Positions 11,561 through 22,195 of a DNA stretch of 64,000 nucleotides are shown piece after piece (positions within the stretch are counted from its first letter, which is position 1; each line of letters opens with the position of its first letter). The position numbers and the translations under genes are program-made. The stretch comes from Adiantum capillus-veneris. Its lineage: Eukaryota; Streptophyta; Polypodiopsida; Polypodiales; Pteridaceae. The notes below the pieces were generated by a model. It was not told the DNA's origin. It worked only from the letters and a program-made list of their open reading frames with translations, and ran no database searches. The stretch lies in the NCBI GenBank assembly GCA_014529385.2, contig CM043942.1:30156969-30220968 (forward strand). The letters run 5' to 3'.

Positions 11561-12849
11561 TATGTTTTCTTCATTAGTGAGGTAGATTAAGAAGTCTCTC
11601 CTCTTTCATGACCCAAATGTATGACTACTTATTGATGTGTGTTTTGGTGACTAAAATTTTTGCATCAAAAAACCCCTCCTACTAAACTCACATGATACAT
11701 TATCATGGTTACTTAGTGCACCCCCTCGAGCATTAGAGAAACCATTTGTGTAGATTTATCTTTATGAGATACTCTAAATTTTATCTAGAGAAATATTTAT
11801 CTTAGTGTCTTAGAGTGTGAGTTGGAAATTGGGGATCTACCAATTGGAGAGCTAGCCAGGGTGTGAAGAGTGCTTGTCAATGACCTCTTGCATACAGACT
11901 AGAATGTAGGTGGTGCCAACGTAGCATTCTCAAGGCTTTTGATAGATTTGCAAATTCCTCACTAATGAGGTGAACATTTTCTATTTTGGGATATTGTGTC
12001 TTTATGTACATTCTTTTTTATGTGTTATTTCTTGTTGTCTCAGTTTCCCTAGGAATAGGGTAAGTAGAAAATACCTCTAGATCTACTACTTTTAGCATCC
12101 GTGTTGTTTTGCACATGTAATTAATGTCATTTTAGAGAGTGAAATGAGAGTTAATCTTAGAACTTGATTGGAGATATTTTTGAATGGATTTGTGCATTTG
12201 TGTAGTGCTTGATACTTTCTTGACTATAGTAAAATATAGGTTTGGGCTGGAATTTATTTTCATCAAAGTTTAAGAGTTGTGCTTCTTAACCCAAGCAACA
12301 TAGAGCATCTAGCAAATTACAATTTTGAAACTAACATCTTGCATGGTATTTTACCAACACGAGCATCATTGATCACCATTTACACACCGCACGTTATCTT
12401 GAGTGCAATCAGCTCACTTTGGCAACAAAAATCTCTCTAAAATTGTCAAAACAAAAGATAGTCTATAATAGGGGTAGCTTACACATAGTCACAACACAAG
12501 GGGATAATACCCATGCTTATATCAAGAGCCATGAAGTGGCCCAAAAGTTCCCAATCATTGATAGGGGCATGGGAATGTGCATTTGGGTTGTTTTGGACTA
12601 GTATGGGATGCCCAACATGGTTGTGTAATAGCTCATTGGAATGAGGATAATGAAAAGACCTTACAAGTTTTTGCCCTCATTGGAGCTACCAATTGCACAT
12701 ATGGAGGTAAAAGATGTTATGGGCACTACCCATACATTATGCAAACATCAGAAACATCGGACAAATTTATTGTAATGTTTCCCAAACGGTCAAATGGAAA
12801 TGTTAAACATGATGTAATATTCCTATGACAGCTCAAGCTCATATGAGTT
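11561..12849. other. Gene-free stretch
   Basis: No recognised domain. One open frame at 12577-12828 (plus, 83 residues) has no family motif and no supporting neighbours. The rest is AT-rich DNA in which I see nothing specific. Confidence 0.45.
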
Positions 12850-15141
12850 CCAACTTTTATTTCATAAAAATATCACTTCTATAAGTCTAGCCTTATAGCA
12901 ATCAACACTACCATTAGGCTTACATCTCAACTTGAAAACCCACTAAGTACCAATTGTCTTTTTGTTATGAGAGGTCACAAAAAGACCATATGCCATTCTT
13001 TGCAATATTGTCATACTCAAAATGCATTGCAACAAACCAATTTTCTAAATTTTGTGTGTCATTAAATGACAAAGGCTCTTCCTCGTCATACATACTAGAC
13101 ATAGCCAAAACATAAAAATCTAATGTATAAGAAATATCCTAAAAACCTGAACGAGTATGACTAGATAAACCCATAATAGGTCAACGACAACCACTGTCAT
13201 GAAACAATGCAATACCAATACATCTTGACAAGGGATGAATTGCATCTTCTACAATAACAAAAAAAGTATCTTGACTATACATGCTTCATTTGTGGATCAT
13301 ACAATTTGTGGCCTTTACTTTCTAGACTCTAGCCAAAAAGATACATTTCACATCCTTGTCATTCAAATTTCTACGATGTTTCTCAGGCACCAAACACATG
13401 CCAAGTCACCAATGGATGGCTTCTTACCATGCCAAGCCTCATAAGGGGTGATATAATACAATGCTTTATTGAGAAACCTATTTAGTACAAACACAACACA
13501 CACAATAGCTTCAAGCCAAAACACATGTCATAAAGCTTGGCTCTTGACCATACATCGTGCCATATTCATGAGTGACATATTTTTCCTCTTAGCAATACCA
13601 ATTTTTTAGGGATATATAGAATTGTATATTGGTGTTTTATTCCGCGCCTCACAATACCAATTATTTAAAATATACCCCCACTGCCCCAGAGTCGGAGCGG
13701 AGGCTTCCCACACTATAACCAAATACATTTTCATCCTTAAGGAAAAAAATATTGAATCACATAAACATTATGTATCTTGCCTTAAGTAAATACACTCATG
13801 CATACCTAGAGTAATCATCAATAAAATTGGCCTACAATCATCAATAAAATTACAAAGTACAAATGATTCCCAAAAGATGTAATATGCATTAGACTACAAA
13901 TGTCACTATGGAGAAGCTACAATTTGTGAGTAGCATGCATAGAATCACCCTTTGGAAACTTAGAACACTATATTTTGCCCAAAATATAGCCTTCATGTAC
14001 ATGTTTTAATGGTGCCTCAAGAGGGGGCAACAAACCAACCATATGAGATTTTTGCAAATGTAGGAAAGTGGCAAAATTTGGACGACCAAAACATGCATGT
14101 AAATTTTTTTTATATAAAACTCTCGTCGAATTGAAACCTAAGTATGTGAAATCTTACACAAATTTCTTGTAATCATTGACTTTATATATCCCACAAATTC
14201 AAGTGCTAGATGCCACAGTAGTATCGCCAAAACTAAGATCACATATATATCATATATGTCATCCACAAATTCAACTACAAGACCAAGTTTTGCAAGTGCA
14301 CATATAATCAAAAGGTTCTTCTTGATCCATGTACATACAAAGCATTCAAAATTTTTGACAATATAGACAAAAATTTCTTCTTGATTCCAAGTACATACAA
14401 AGCATCTAAAACTGTAAAAGAGCTACTTGCACCACTAAGCATAATATTTTCAACCTTTTGAACTAGATAAGAGGAATTTTTGGCACACATGAAAGTATTG
14501 TTATTAAAGACAGATTCAAGAGAATCAAATAACTATAGTGAGATATAATTTTCTTACTTGCACCATTGGAAAAGTACCCCACATGGTTCACAGATTTTGC
14601 AATACATGCATCATGGAACTATTGATACATAGACACTACACACTAAAAACCATTCTACATCATGCACAACATTTTCCAAATTTTCATTGGAAGAAGCATC
14701 TCCAATGGCTCCATTTGTCTCTTTTTTTCGAGCCACGTTAGCCTTAAGTTTAGGAGATTGTTTGATAAGAGAATCATTTTCCCTACAGTAATACAATCTA
14801 TTGCTATTTGAAGAAGAACCATCTACAGAGGTAGGCCTACTTGCATCAAAAGTGGCAAGAGCGGCTTCTTCTTTTGTTGTGGATTCACAAATGGACGTTC
14901 AATATCATCATCAAATGTACTATCCATCACAAGCCTAGAGGTGGAGGCAAAAGCTCGATAAGAATTTGGCATATCATCAAGAAATTTCTACACGAGTACT
15001 GTTAGGAATAAAACCGCCAATGGTAGTAAACTACCCATTGACATTATTAATCCCCATAGGAAGTACATCCATAGCATCCTCCTTGTGCATAACCTTGGAC
15101 TCTAGCTCTTTATGCAAGTAAGAAGATTGTGCCAATTTGAA
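12850..15141 (-). pseudogene. Copia element E, heavily decayed gag-protease-integrase-RT
   Basis: Minus-strand blocks appear in the expected order going leftward. Gag-like LPNSYRAF/STSRLVMDS-type sequence lies near 14960-14900 and a spacer with LNSVVARKKET-like sequence near 14750. The protease-linked block SSYLVQKVENIMLSGASSSF then LDALYVLGIKK lies at 14480-14380. Integrase with ITPYEAWHGKKPSIGD is near 13450-13390. Reverse transcriptase start is NWFVAMHFEYDNIAKNG near 13030. Stops and frameshifts are frequent. Copia D inserted into it at the CCTAC target (15142-15146), so E is older; its 5' end should continue at or after 20553, but I could not trace it there clearly. Confidence 0.65.
14314..14411. 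repeat. 63-bp tandem duplication inside copia E
   Basis: TTCTTCTTGAT...GTACATACAAAGCAT occurs at about 14314 and again at about 14377, with a few differences. It duplicates the LDALYV...K region of the protease/pre-integrase block of copia E, so the protein motif appears twice in the translated relic. Confidence 0.7.
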
Positions 15142-15146
15142 CCTAC
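15142..15146. repeat. Target-site duplication CCTAC, left copy (copia D)
   Basis: CCTAC directly precedes the first LTR base at 15147 and is repeated directly after the last LTR base at 20548-20552. A 5-bp duplication is standard for copia integration and fixes both ends of element D. Confidence 0.9.
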
Positions 15147-15585
15147 TTTTAAGTATGGAGCGTGATTTACCCCTTGTAATTTTTTATATTAAAACACACG
15201 TTTGTAAGGCCCCCATTATGAGGAGAAGCCATTGTGTGTGAAGAAAAACCACTCGCCGGAAAACAAAATCATTCGTTGGAAACCAAAATTTTCATAGCCA
15301 GTCTTGAGCATGCTTGAATATTCCTTTTTGACGGAATATTATGGTCGGACGGCGGTCAGAAAGTGGTCGGAAAACTATCGATCGGTTGGCCGGTGGGGCC
15401 GATGGTCGGAAGTCAATGGTCAATGGCCGGTGGACGAATTCAATGGCCGATGGCCGAATTCAAAAGCGGATTTGTCTTCTCAAGGGCGGCCACACATGGG
15501 TGGATTGGAAGGTACGATTTGGACTTGTCTATACAAGGGCAGCTACAACAGCTACCTCTCATGAGAGAGGGCAGCCCTTTTGGCC

Positions 15586-15593
15586 TATAAAAG
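15586..15593 (+). promoter_or_regulatory. TATA box of copia D 5' LTR
   Basis: TATAAAAG within GGCCTATAAAAGGAGG, about 350 bp before the LTR end, is in the right place for the retrotransposon promoter. The 3' LTR has lost the corresponding segment. Confidence 0.7.
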
Positions 15594-15790
15594 GAGGCCA
15601 TTTCTACACACATTTCAGAGTGTGAAGTTGATGCAACAAGGTGGATGTGAGGTGATGAGAGTGAAGCAAGGCGGGAGCTCTATTAAGGGTATAATCCCTT
15701 TGTAACCTACTTCTTGTTTGAAGTACTAAAGCCATTAAGTGGCTGCTTTCCCATGGATGTAGCCCGCATTGGGTGAACCACGTATATCGT

Positions 15791-15791
<1 letters not shown>

Positions 15792-15840
<49 letters not shown>
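15792..15840. repeat. (CT)n microsatellite in copia D 5' LTR
   Basis: About 24 CT units. The 3' LTR keeps only short CT runs, so the tract grew or shrank after insertion. Confidence 0.95.
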
Positions 15841-15846
<6 letters not shown>

Positions 15847-16006
15847 CTATAATCTCTCGTATGTGAAAATTTTCCTCACTCCATTAAGTAAGCTACTCAA
15901 ATATCTATTTAGCTACGTCATATTTCCTAACAACTAGTATTAGAGCAAGGTTTTCTTGTGGCTAAATTATCTCCAGGAAAGGGTTCCTTGAATTAAGTGG
16001 GAGTAA

Positions 16007-16773
16007 TTGCAGAGGAAGGGGAAGCTCAAGATCGAGAAGTTCAATGGTAAAAACTACCAAAATTGGAAGATGCAGATTGAAAACTATGTCTACCAGAAGG
16101 ACCTTTATTTGCCACTAAGGAGTCTTACAAAGAAGCCCACAACGATGGCAGATGAAACATGGATTGTCCTTGACCAAAAGGCACTAGGAACAATCCGGTT
16201 AAGCTTGGTGTCAATGCTGGACTTCAATGTTTTGGAGATGAAGACCGCGGAGGACTTGATGAAGTCACTTGACAACTTCTACGAGAAACCATCGGCATTG
16301 GATAAGGTATTTCTCATGAAGCGCTTGTTCAATCTGAAGATGGTAGAGCTCTCCTTATACTATCGTCTCTACCGGATAGTTGGGAGAGCCTTGTGATGGC
16401 TGTAAGTAATTCTATCTCTGGCACAAATACTCTTAAGTTTGATGATGTTGTGGGTGTTCTCCTAAGCGAGGAAATACGAAGGAGAAGCACAAGAGAATCA
16501 TCAAGTGTTGCACTGCCATTGGAAAAAAGAGGAAGGCCTAAGGAGAGGTTCAAAAACCAAAAGGGTCGTGATCGCTTAAGGCGGGGCAAGTCACGCACGA
16601 AGTCAGTTCTTGAATGTTGGAACTACGGCAAGAAGGGCCACGTCAAGAAGGATTGTTGGTCCAAGAAGAAGAAGGAATCGAAGTCTCATGATAACAACCC
16701 AACATCAAAGGCCAATGTGGCAGGTGAAGTTGAGCAAGATGCTCTAATTCTCTCATTTAGACAATGTGTCTAA
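16007..16773 (+). pseudogene. Copia D gag with altered zinc knuckle
   Basis: The frame opens shortly after the primer-binding site with LKIEKFNGKNYQNWKMQIEN, the typical start of a TNT1-94-type gag. The capsid-like part runs to about 16340. Then roughly 30 codons expected between LKMVE and the ALLILSSLPDSWESLV block are missing and the frame shifts; the latter block is read in another frame at 16345-16400. The second half (16393-16773) carries the nucleocapsid motif as CWNYGKKGHVKKDC (about 16615-16656). The second zinc-binding Cys is Tyr, so RNA binding through this knuckle should be lost. Gag would form the virus-like particle. Confidence 0.88.
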
Positions 16774-17341
16774 TTCCTAGATAGTAGATTCTGGGGCTTC
16801 ATTCCATGCGACACCACACAAGCAACATTTCCAAGATTACACCAAAGGTAATTTTGGGTATGTATACTTGGGAGATAATGAAGCTTGTGAAATTGTCCAC
16901 AAAGGTACAATTTGTGTCAAATCTGCTAACGGAAATGAATGGAAGCTTAAAGATGTTAGGCATGTTCCTTCTCTTCGCAAAAAATTGATCTCTACAGGAC
17001 AATTGGATGATGAAGGTCACAACATTACATTCGGAAACAAACATTGGAAGATCTCAAAGGGATCTTTGGTGGTTGCCAAAGGAGAAAAGGTTGGTACACT
17101 TTACTTGTGTACTGTCAGCTCGTAATCATCAGCTTGTGTAATAACTACAGAAGTCGACAGTGTGGTGTGGCACTACCGGCTTGGGCATATGAGTGCCAAA
17201 GGAATGCAAATCCTTCAAGCAAAGAAGCTTCTACCAGGTTTGAAAGAAGTGGACTTAGAGTTTTGTGAAGATTGTGTTTATGGTAAACAAAAGAGGGTAA
17301 AATTCCAAAAATCAAAAAATAAAAGAGAAAATAAAAAACTT
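16774..17341 (+). pseudogene. Copia D protease and GAG-pre-integrase region
   Basis: One frame reads IVDSGASFHATPHKQHF, with the retropepsin active site DSG intact, then VRHVPSLRKKLISTGQLDD and GTLYLCTVSS followed by a stop. The next frame has VWHYRLGHMSAKGMQILQ and FCEDCVYGKQKRVKF, which is the GAG-pre-integrase zinc domain (His-His-Cys-Cys), and ends at a TAG just before the integrase core. Stops at about 16772 and 17123 break the polyprotein. Confidence 0.88.
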
Positions 17342-17982
17342 TAGTTGGTTCATTCTGATGTTTGGGGTCCTGCAAGTACACCATCACTTGGTGGCTCATT
17401 GTATTATGTAACATTCATAGATGATGCGACTAGAAAAACATGGGTTTATGTCATGAAGAATAAATCCAATGTGTTTTCCATATTTCAAAGGTGAAAAGCC
17501 TTTGTGGAGAATGAAGTAGCTACCAAGGTTAAATGCTTCAGATTCGACAATGGAGGTGAATATTGCAGCCAAGATTTTGAAATCTTTTGTGCTAGCAATG
17601 GCATTCGGAGGCAAAAGACAACCCCAAGGATATGGTAAACAAAAGAGGGTAAAATTCCAAAAATCAAAAAATAAAAGAGAAAATAAAAAACTTTAGTTGG
17701 TTCATTATGATGTTTGGGGTCCTGCAAGTGCACCATCACTTGGTGGCTCATTGTATTATGTAACATTCATAGATGATGCGACTAGAAAAACATGGGTTTA
17801 TGTCATGAAGAATAAATCCAATGTGTTTTCCATATTTCAAAGGTGAAAAGCCTTTGTGGAGAATGAAGTAGCTACCAAGGTTAAATGCTTCAGATTCGAC
17901 AATGGAGGTGAATATTGCAGCCAAGATTTTGAAATCTTTTGTGCTAACAATGGCATTCGGAGGCAAAAGACAACCCCAAGGA
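17279..17982. repeat. 352-bp direct tandem duplication in copia D integrase
   Basis: Copy 1 is 17279-17630 and copy 2 is 17631-17982, directly abutting. By eye only about three substitutions separate them (CATTCTG/CATTATG, GCAAGTACACC/GCAAGTGCACC, GTGCTAGC/GTGCTAAC). Both copies share the same nonsense codons: TAG in the KKL*LVHSDVWG context and TGA in FQR*KAF. The element was therefore already inactive when the segment duplicated. Confidence 0.95.
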
Positions 17983-18390
17983 CACCTCAACAAAATGGGA
18001 TCTCAGAAAAGGATGAATAGGACAATCATGGAGCGAGCACGAAGCTTGCGGCTACATGCAGGCCTACTACTTGAGCTTTGGGTGGAAGTTGTAAGTATGT
18101 TTGTGTACTTAATCAACCGGTCACCCTCAACGGCATTGGATGGGGGAGTTCTAGAAGAGGCATGGGTAGGTAAACCGGTGAATTATGTATTTCTCAAAGT
18201 GTTTGGGTGTGAGGCTTTCATGCACATAGATGGAAGCCTAAGATCAAATCTAGATGCAAAGTCCAAAAAGTGTTTCTTCATTGGCTATGGAGAAGGTGAC
18301 TTTGGGTATCGCCTATGGAATCTTGAAGATGGTGAAATCTTTAGGAATAGGGATGTAATTTTTAACGAACAAAATATGTACAAAGACTAA
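17342..18390 (+). pseudogene. Copia D integrase
   Basis: The catalytic core is present twice because of the duplication: LVHSDVWGPA (first Asp), FIDDATRKTWVYVMKNKS, then RSDNGGEYCSQDFEIFC (second Asp). After the second copy the frame continues with MNRTIMERARSLRLHAGL (18013 onward), YLINRSPSTALDGGV, and the C-terminal KVFGCEAFMHID and KKCFFIGYGEGDFGYRLW blocks, ending near KD at 18390. The protein would insert cDNA into the genome. A TGA within the core, in each copy, and a frameshift before MNRTI make it non-functional. Confidence 0.9.
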
Positions 18391-19060
18391 AACAAACAAA
18401 AGAAATAGATGATGAGTACATGGAGCTTGAGGACGGTGAAGACTCAAGGACTGCAAATAGTGACAATGTGCAACAACGTCAACCAAATGAGGAGCCTCAA
18501 CCTATTCCCCGAAGATCTACAAGAGCAAGTATACCTTTAGAAAGGTTCGTTCCTTCCTCAACAATCTCTTGATCTTAGATTCTGGAGAGCAGGAATCATA
18601 CGAGGAAGTTGTGCATCACGAATCCAAAGAAGAATGGATGAGGAGCATGCAAGTGGAGATGCACTTATTACATCGCAACCAAACATGGGAGTTGGTTGAG
18701 TTGCCTAAAGGTAAGCAGGCACTACAGAACAAATGGGTGTATAAGCTGAAGAAAGAAGAAGGTGGGAAGAAAAGGTACAAGTCTAGGCTTGTGGTAAAAG
18801 GGTTTTCTCAAAAGAAAGGTATTGATTTCAATGAAATATTTTCTCTTGTTGTAAAAATGAACTCAATTAGGTTTGTCTTAAGCCTTGTGGCTGCTCATGA
18901 TTTGAATCTTGAGCAAATGGATGTAAATACGGCATTCTCTCACGGTGACTTAGAGGAGGAAATTTACATGCTTCAACCAAAGGGGTATGAAGTAAAAGGT
19001 AAGGAGAAAATGGTTTGCAAATTAAAGAAGAGCTTGTATGGTTTAAAGCAAGCATAAAGA
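18391..19060 (+). pseudogene. Copia D reverse transcriptase, N-terminal part
   Basis: After an acidic linker (18420-18560) the RVT_2 domain begins: EEWMRSMQVEMHLLHRNQTW, ELVELPKGKQALQNKWVYK, RYKSRLVVKGFSQKKGIDF, then EQMDVNTAFSHGDLEEEIYM and VCKLKKSLYGLKQA. A TAA follows LKQA at about 19056. Catalytic MDVN Asp is kept. The next polymerase part starts in another frame. Confidence 0.92.
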
Positions 19061-20142
19061 CAATGGTACTTGAAGTTCGATCGATGGATGTTGAATCATG
19101 GATTCAGAAGGTGCAACTTAGATCATTGCGTCTACAAGAAGAATTTGGGAGATGGAAGTTCATCATCCTAATGTTGTATGTTGATGGCATGCTGATTGCA
19201 AGTGCTAACATGCAGGACATCAAAGACCTAAAAGAAGAGCTATCTAAATATTTTTCAATGAAAGATTTAGGTGCTGCAAAGAGGATACTTGGTATGAAGA
19301 TATCAAGGGAAAGGACAAAGAAGACAATAAAGCTATCTCAAGAGGATTACATCAAGAAGGTACTAGAAAGGTTTGCAATGCAAAATGCAAAAACGATTTC
19401 TACACCTTTGGCTGGTCATTTTAAACTAACCAAGGATATGTGTCCAAAGGCACAAGAGGAGATAGCCTATATGTCTAAAGTTCCATATGTTGCAGTGGTA
19501 GGTTCTCTTATGTATGCTATGGTCTGGACAAGGCCAAACATTGCACATGCAGTGGGAGTTGTAATTAGGTTCATGGATAACCCAGGTAAAGAGCATTGGC
19601 AAGCTGTGAAGTGGATACTAAGGTATCTGAAAGGGACAACAAAAAATGATTTGTATTTTGGAGGAACTGATATTTTTCTTCAAGGGTATGCTGATGCAGA
19701 TATGGCAGGTGACAAAAATACTCGAAGGAGTACTACTGGCTATTAAGTCTTCATGGTTGGAGGCACAACAATAAGCTGGGCTTCAAAGCTGCAGAAAGTG
19801 GTATCACTTTCTACCACAGAAGCATAGTATGTAGCAATGATGGAGACAAGCAAAAAAATTATGTGGCTTCACAGATTCTTAGAAGAGCTTGGATTTAAAC
19901 AAGACAATTGTGTCTTGTACAGTGATAGCCAAAGCGTTATCCATCTTGCAAAGAACTCAGCCTTTCATTTAAGGACAAAGCACATTGAGGTGAGATATCA
20001 CTTCATACGCACTCTTTTGGAAGAGGGACAACTAAAGCTAGGAAAGGTGCATATAAGTGAAAATCCTGCAGACATGTTTACAAAGGTGGTCAACAAGGAG
20101 AAGTTGAGCTTTTGCTCATCTTCAATCGGCGTTCAAGGATAA
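19061..20142 (+). pseudogene. Copia D reverse transcriptase C-terminal part and RNase H
   Basis: The polymerase core reads MLYVDGMLIASA: the second Asp of the YVDD box is Gly, removing a metal ligand. Downstream are FSMKDLGAAKRILGMKI, LSQEDYIKKVLERF, YVAVVGSLMYAMVWTRPNI and VKWILRYLKGT. RNase H begins at YADADMAGDKNTRRSTTGY and is cut by TAA. After a second stop (STTEA*YVAMM) come LYSDSQSVIHLAKN and KHIEVRYHFIRTLLEEG. The family order and spacing are otherwise complete. Confidence 0.92.
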
Positions 20143-20203
20143 GAAGCCAGGATGGAAAGCAGTCCACAGGTTTGGTTTGGAGATCAGTCTCCAAGTGGGA
20201 GAT

Positions 20204-20547
20204 TGTTAAGTATGGAGCCTAATTTACCCCTTGTAATTTTCTATATTAAAACGCACATTTGTAAGGCCCCCATTATAAGGAGAAGCCATCATGCGTGAAG
20301 AAAAATCACTCGCCAAAAACCAAAATCATTTGTCGGAAATCAAAATTTTCATGACCAGTCTCGAGCTTTGCTCGAGACGAGCACGCCGAAATATTATGCT
20401 TGAATGGCGATCGAAAAGTGGTCGAAAAACAACCGATCGGTTGGGTCTCTCTCTCTCTCTACTCTATAATCTCTCTTGTGAAAATCTCTCTCTCTCCATT
20501 AAGTAAGCTACTCAAATATCTATTTAGTTGCGTCATATTTCCTAACA
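20204..20547 (+). repeat. Copia D 3' LTR (344 bp, internally deleted)
   Basis: The LTR starts TGTTAAGTATGG after the polypurine tract and ends CCTAACA. It aligns to both ends of the 5' LTR but lacks roughly 400-440 bp from the middle, joining at GGTTGGGTCTCTC. It contains a perfect 9-bp stem hairpin, GTCTCGAGC/GCTCGAGAC, at about 20359-20379. Confidence 0.93.
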
Positions 20548-20552
20548 CCTAC
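20548..20552. repeat. Target-site duplication CCTAC, right copy (copia D)
   Basis: Identical to 15142-15146 and directly adjacent to the LTR end. Confidence 0.9.
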
Positions 20553-20636
20553 GTACGTAGAAACTATTATATTCTATGCATGTTTTGTTGCTCATGTTGA
20601 ATGAATGTGTGGAATATCCCAATGTGCTTGTGTAGC

Positions 20637-20852
20637 AGTAAGCACTCCAGTAGCACAACTTCTAGAATGTGCACCATCATCCACAAAACCTAGTATTGCA
20701 TCAAAACCCTCACAATGTTCCCAACACTCTTGTCACAATGCATCAGTAAACACTCTAGTAGCACAAGTTCTAGAATGTGCACCATCATCCACAAAACCTA
20801 GTCTTGCATCAAAACCCTCACAATGTTTCCAACACTCTTATCACAATGTAAT
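20637..20852. repeat. 108-bp tandem duplication
   Basis: Copy 1 is 20637-20744 and copy 2 is 20745-20852. Both contain TAGCACAA, TTCTAGAATGTGCACC and TGCATCAAAACCCTCACAAT. About six differences are visible. A more diverged form of the same material recurs near 21570-21660. Confidence 0.85.
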
Positions 20853-21330
20853 GTTGCATCATATATGCCCAAAGTGGATAGTTGTCCCCATCCAATTTCT
20901 CCTTAGCAGTGAATGTAGAGCTGATGCAAAAGTTGTCATGTACATGAAAAATTGCACAAAACTAATGTATCCTGTATAGCAAGGAAATGTTGCATCATTT
21001 ATGCCCAAAGTGGTTAGTTGTCCCCTTCCAATTTTTCCTCAATAGAAAACATGAAGAAAACATCATTGTTGTTAGCCATGGTCGGTGATCACGACTAATG
21101 GAAGAGCTACCTATATAGAGGAAAAACTACACAAAACTAATGTGTGTTATATCACACAAGCCACTATAGACTAGAAAGTGTGTGTTTTGCAAAAAAAAGT
21201 CATTGTCATGAAACCTGCACAAAAGGACAAAGTTGACTATGTAATACTGGTAGTAGCAAAAAACGAAGGTCGAAATGAGTTTGAATCAAAATTTTGACAG
21301 CCCATGATTGAAGACCTTATGCAACGGTTA
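20853..21330. repeat. Diverged repeats, non-coding
   Basis: GTTGCATCATATATGCCCAAAG (20 bases used of a longer match) near 20853 recurs near 20990 followed by AGTTGTCCCC and CCAATTT, and again in diverged form near 21660-21700 and 21830-21850. The segment looks like locally shuffled copies of one old repeat; no protein domain is visible. Confidence 0.5.
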
Positions 21331-21570
21331 TTTCAGCCTACAAATGCTCATCACCAAAAAATCACTGCAATTGAAGAACATGAGCAAAAAGGGTGATGAT
21401 GATGCTGCCTTAGATGCCAAATCCCAATTTGATACCATTTGTTTAAAGTATGGTTACACAAATGCACGCCAAGATTGAGAAGATGAAGGAGAGTCTCAAG
21501 AGCACAAAACATAGGAAGAAGTATTACTGAGTGTGCCAATACAATGATAAGGCTTTCCCTAGATATAATA
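21330..21570 (-). mobile_element. Copia F-family fragment F3 (LTR end, PBS, leader)
   Basis: On the minus strand an LTR tail (TTCATCTTCTCAATCTTGG) is followed by AAACA, then the primer-binding site TGGTATCAAATTGGG (about 21440-21426), then a leader resembling that of the copy at 24 kb. The outer LTR half is missing beyond about 21570, where the shuffled repeats resume. Confidence 0.55.
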
Positions 21571-21880
21571 TGAACCATCATCCACAAAACCATATCCACC
21601 AAATATGGTCTTACATCATAACCACACATAAAGTTTTCAACACTAACAAGGACATGTTTCATCATGTATGCTAGTTGTCCACGCCCAGTTTTTCCTCAAC
21701 AAATAGCATGCAAAAAACACCATTGTTAGCCCCATGACCATTGATGACTACACCTAATGCAAAGTTCACATGTATAGAAGCAAAACTGCATGAAATCAAC
21801 AGGTTTTAAATAGGACAACCCGTAGTAGACTTGAAAGTGAATGTTTTGCAAATACATACACTATTGGAAACCCTGCACAA
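21571..21880. repeat. Second copy of the 20.67-21.2 kb repeat
   Basis: AACCATCATCCACAAAACC, TAGTTGTCC, TTTTTCCTCAA and CCATTGTTAGCC-like blocks occur in the same order as in 20.67-21.2 kb, with many substitutions. The two repeats bracket the copia F3 fragment, so that fragment may have inserted between them or been duplicated with them. Confidence 0.5.
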
Positions 21881-22195
21881 TGTTGAAGTATTTATGTATG
21901 AGTGAATGAGAGGTGGATGGATAATATCCCACATGTAAGGGTGTGAGGGTGCTTGGACTATATAAAGGCCCTCATTTCTATGAATGAAATTAGCCAAGTT
22001 TATTCCTTGAGTACATTGCTCTATCTATGAACTTGTGATCGCCTTGTGCATACTCAAGATCGTGTATATGAGCCCAAGCTTCCATCTTGGCACCTAATTT
22101 TCTTGAGTAACATTGTTTATGCACAAGCATTCGCACACGCATCATGTTAGGCATTAGATTGCACCCTAGCTTTAGAAGATTTGTGTGTTTTAGCA
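21881..22195 (+). repeat. Copia G 5' LTR
   Basis: 315 bp, TG...CA ends. TATATAAAGG at 21959-21968 is a good TATA box. The right boundary is set by the primer-binding site TGGTATTGAAGCC at 22196. Confidence 0.75.
21959..21968 (+). promoter_or_regulatory. TATA box of copia G LTR
   Basis: GACTATATAAAGGCCC. The partial second LTR at 23872 begins downstream of this point. Confidence 0.65.

Larger units (their letters stand above)
15147..15932 (+). repeat. Copia D 5' LTR (786 bp)
   Basis: The first two bases are TT instead of the TG seen in the 3' LTR; the end is CCTAACA. It contains a TATAAAAG box (15586-15593), a short G-rich region with repeated CAATGGCCGATGGCCG-like units (15410-15460), and a (CT)n run (15792-15840). 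About 400 bp including the TATA box are absent from the 3' LTR. Confidence 0.92.
15147..20547 (+). mobile_element. Copia element D, near full-length, TNT1-94 type, defective
   Basis: A 5401-bp LTR retrotransposon bounded by CCTAC duplications. Order: 5' LTR (15147-15932), primer-binding site (15935-15946, TAGTATTAGAGC, one mismatch to the usual TGGTATTAGAGC), gag, protease, pre-integrase, integrase, reverse transcriptase, RNase H, polypurine tract (CAAGTGGGAGAT, 20192-20203), 3' LTR (20204-20547). Defects: gag deletion and frameshift, zinc-knuckle Cys to Tyr, stops in integrase, a 352-bp tandem duplication in integrase, polymerase YVDD changed to YVDG, and two stops near RNase H. It sits inside the older copia E. 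Autonomous transposition is not possible from this copy. Confidence 0.95.

Noticed and set aside
15304-15625. Overlapping plus-strand frames rich in Trp/Gly in the copia D 5' LTR
   Set aside because: They arise from short GGCCGATGG-type repeats in the LTR and overlap the promoter region; the element's gag starts at 16007.
20637-20852. Possible CRISPR-like or satellite array
   Set aside because: Only two 108-bp units; a simple tandem duplication.
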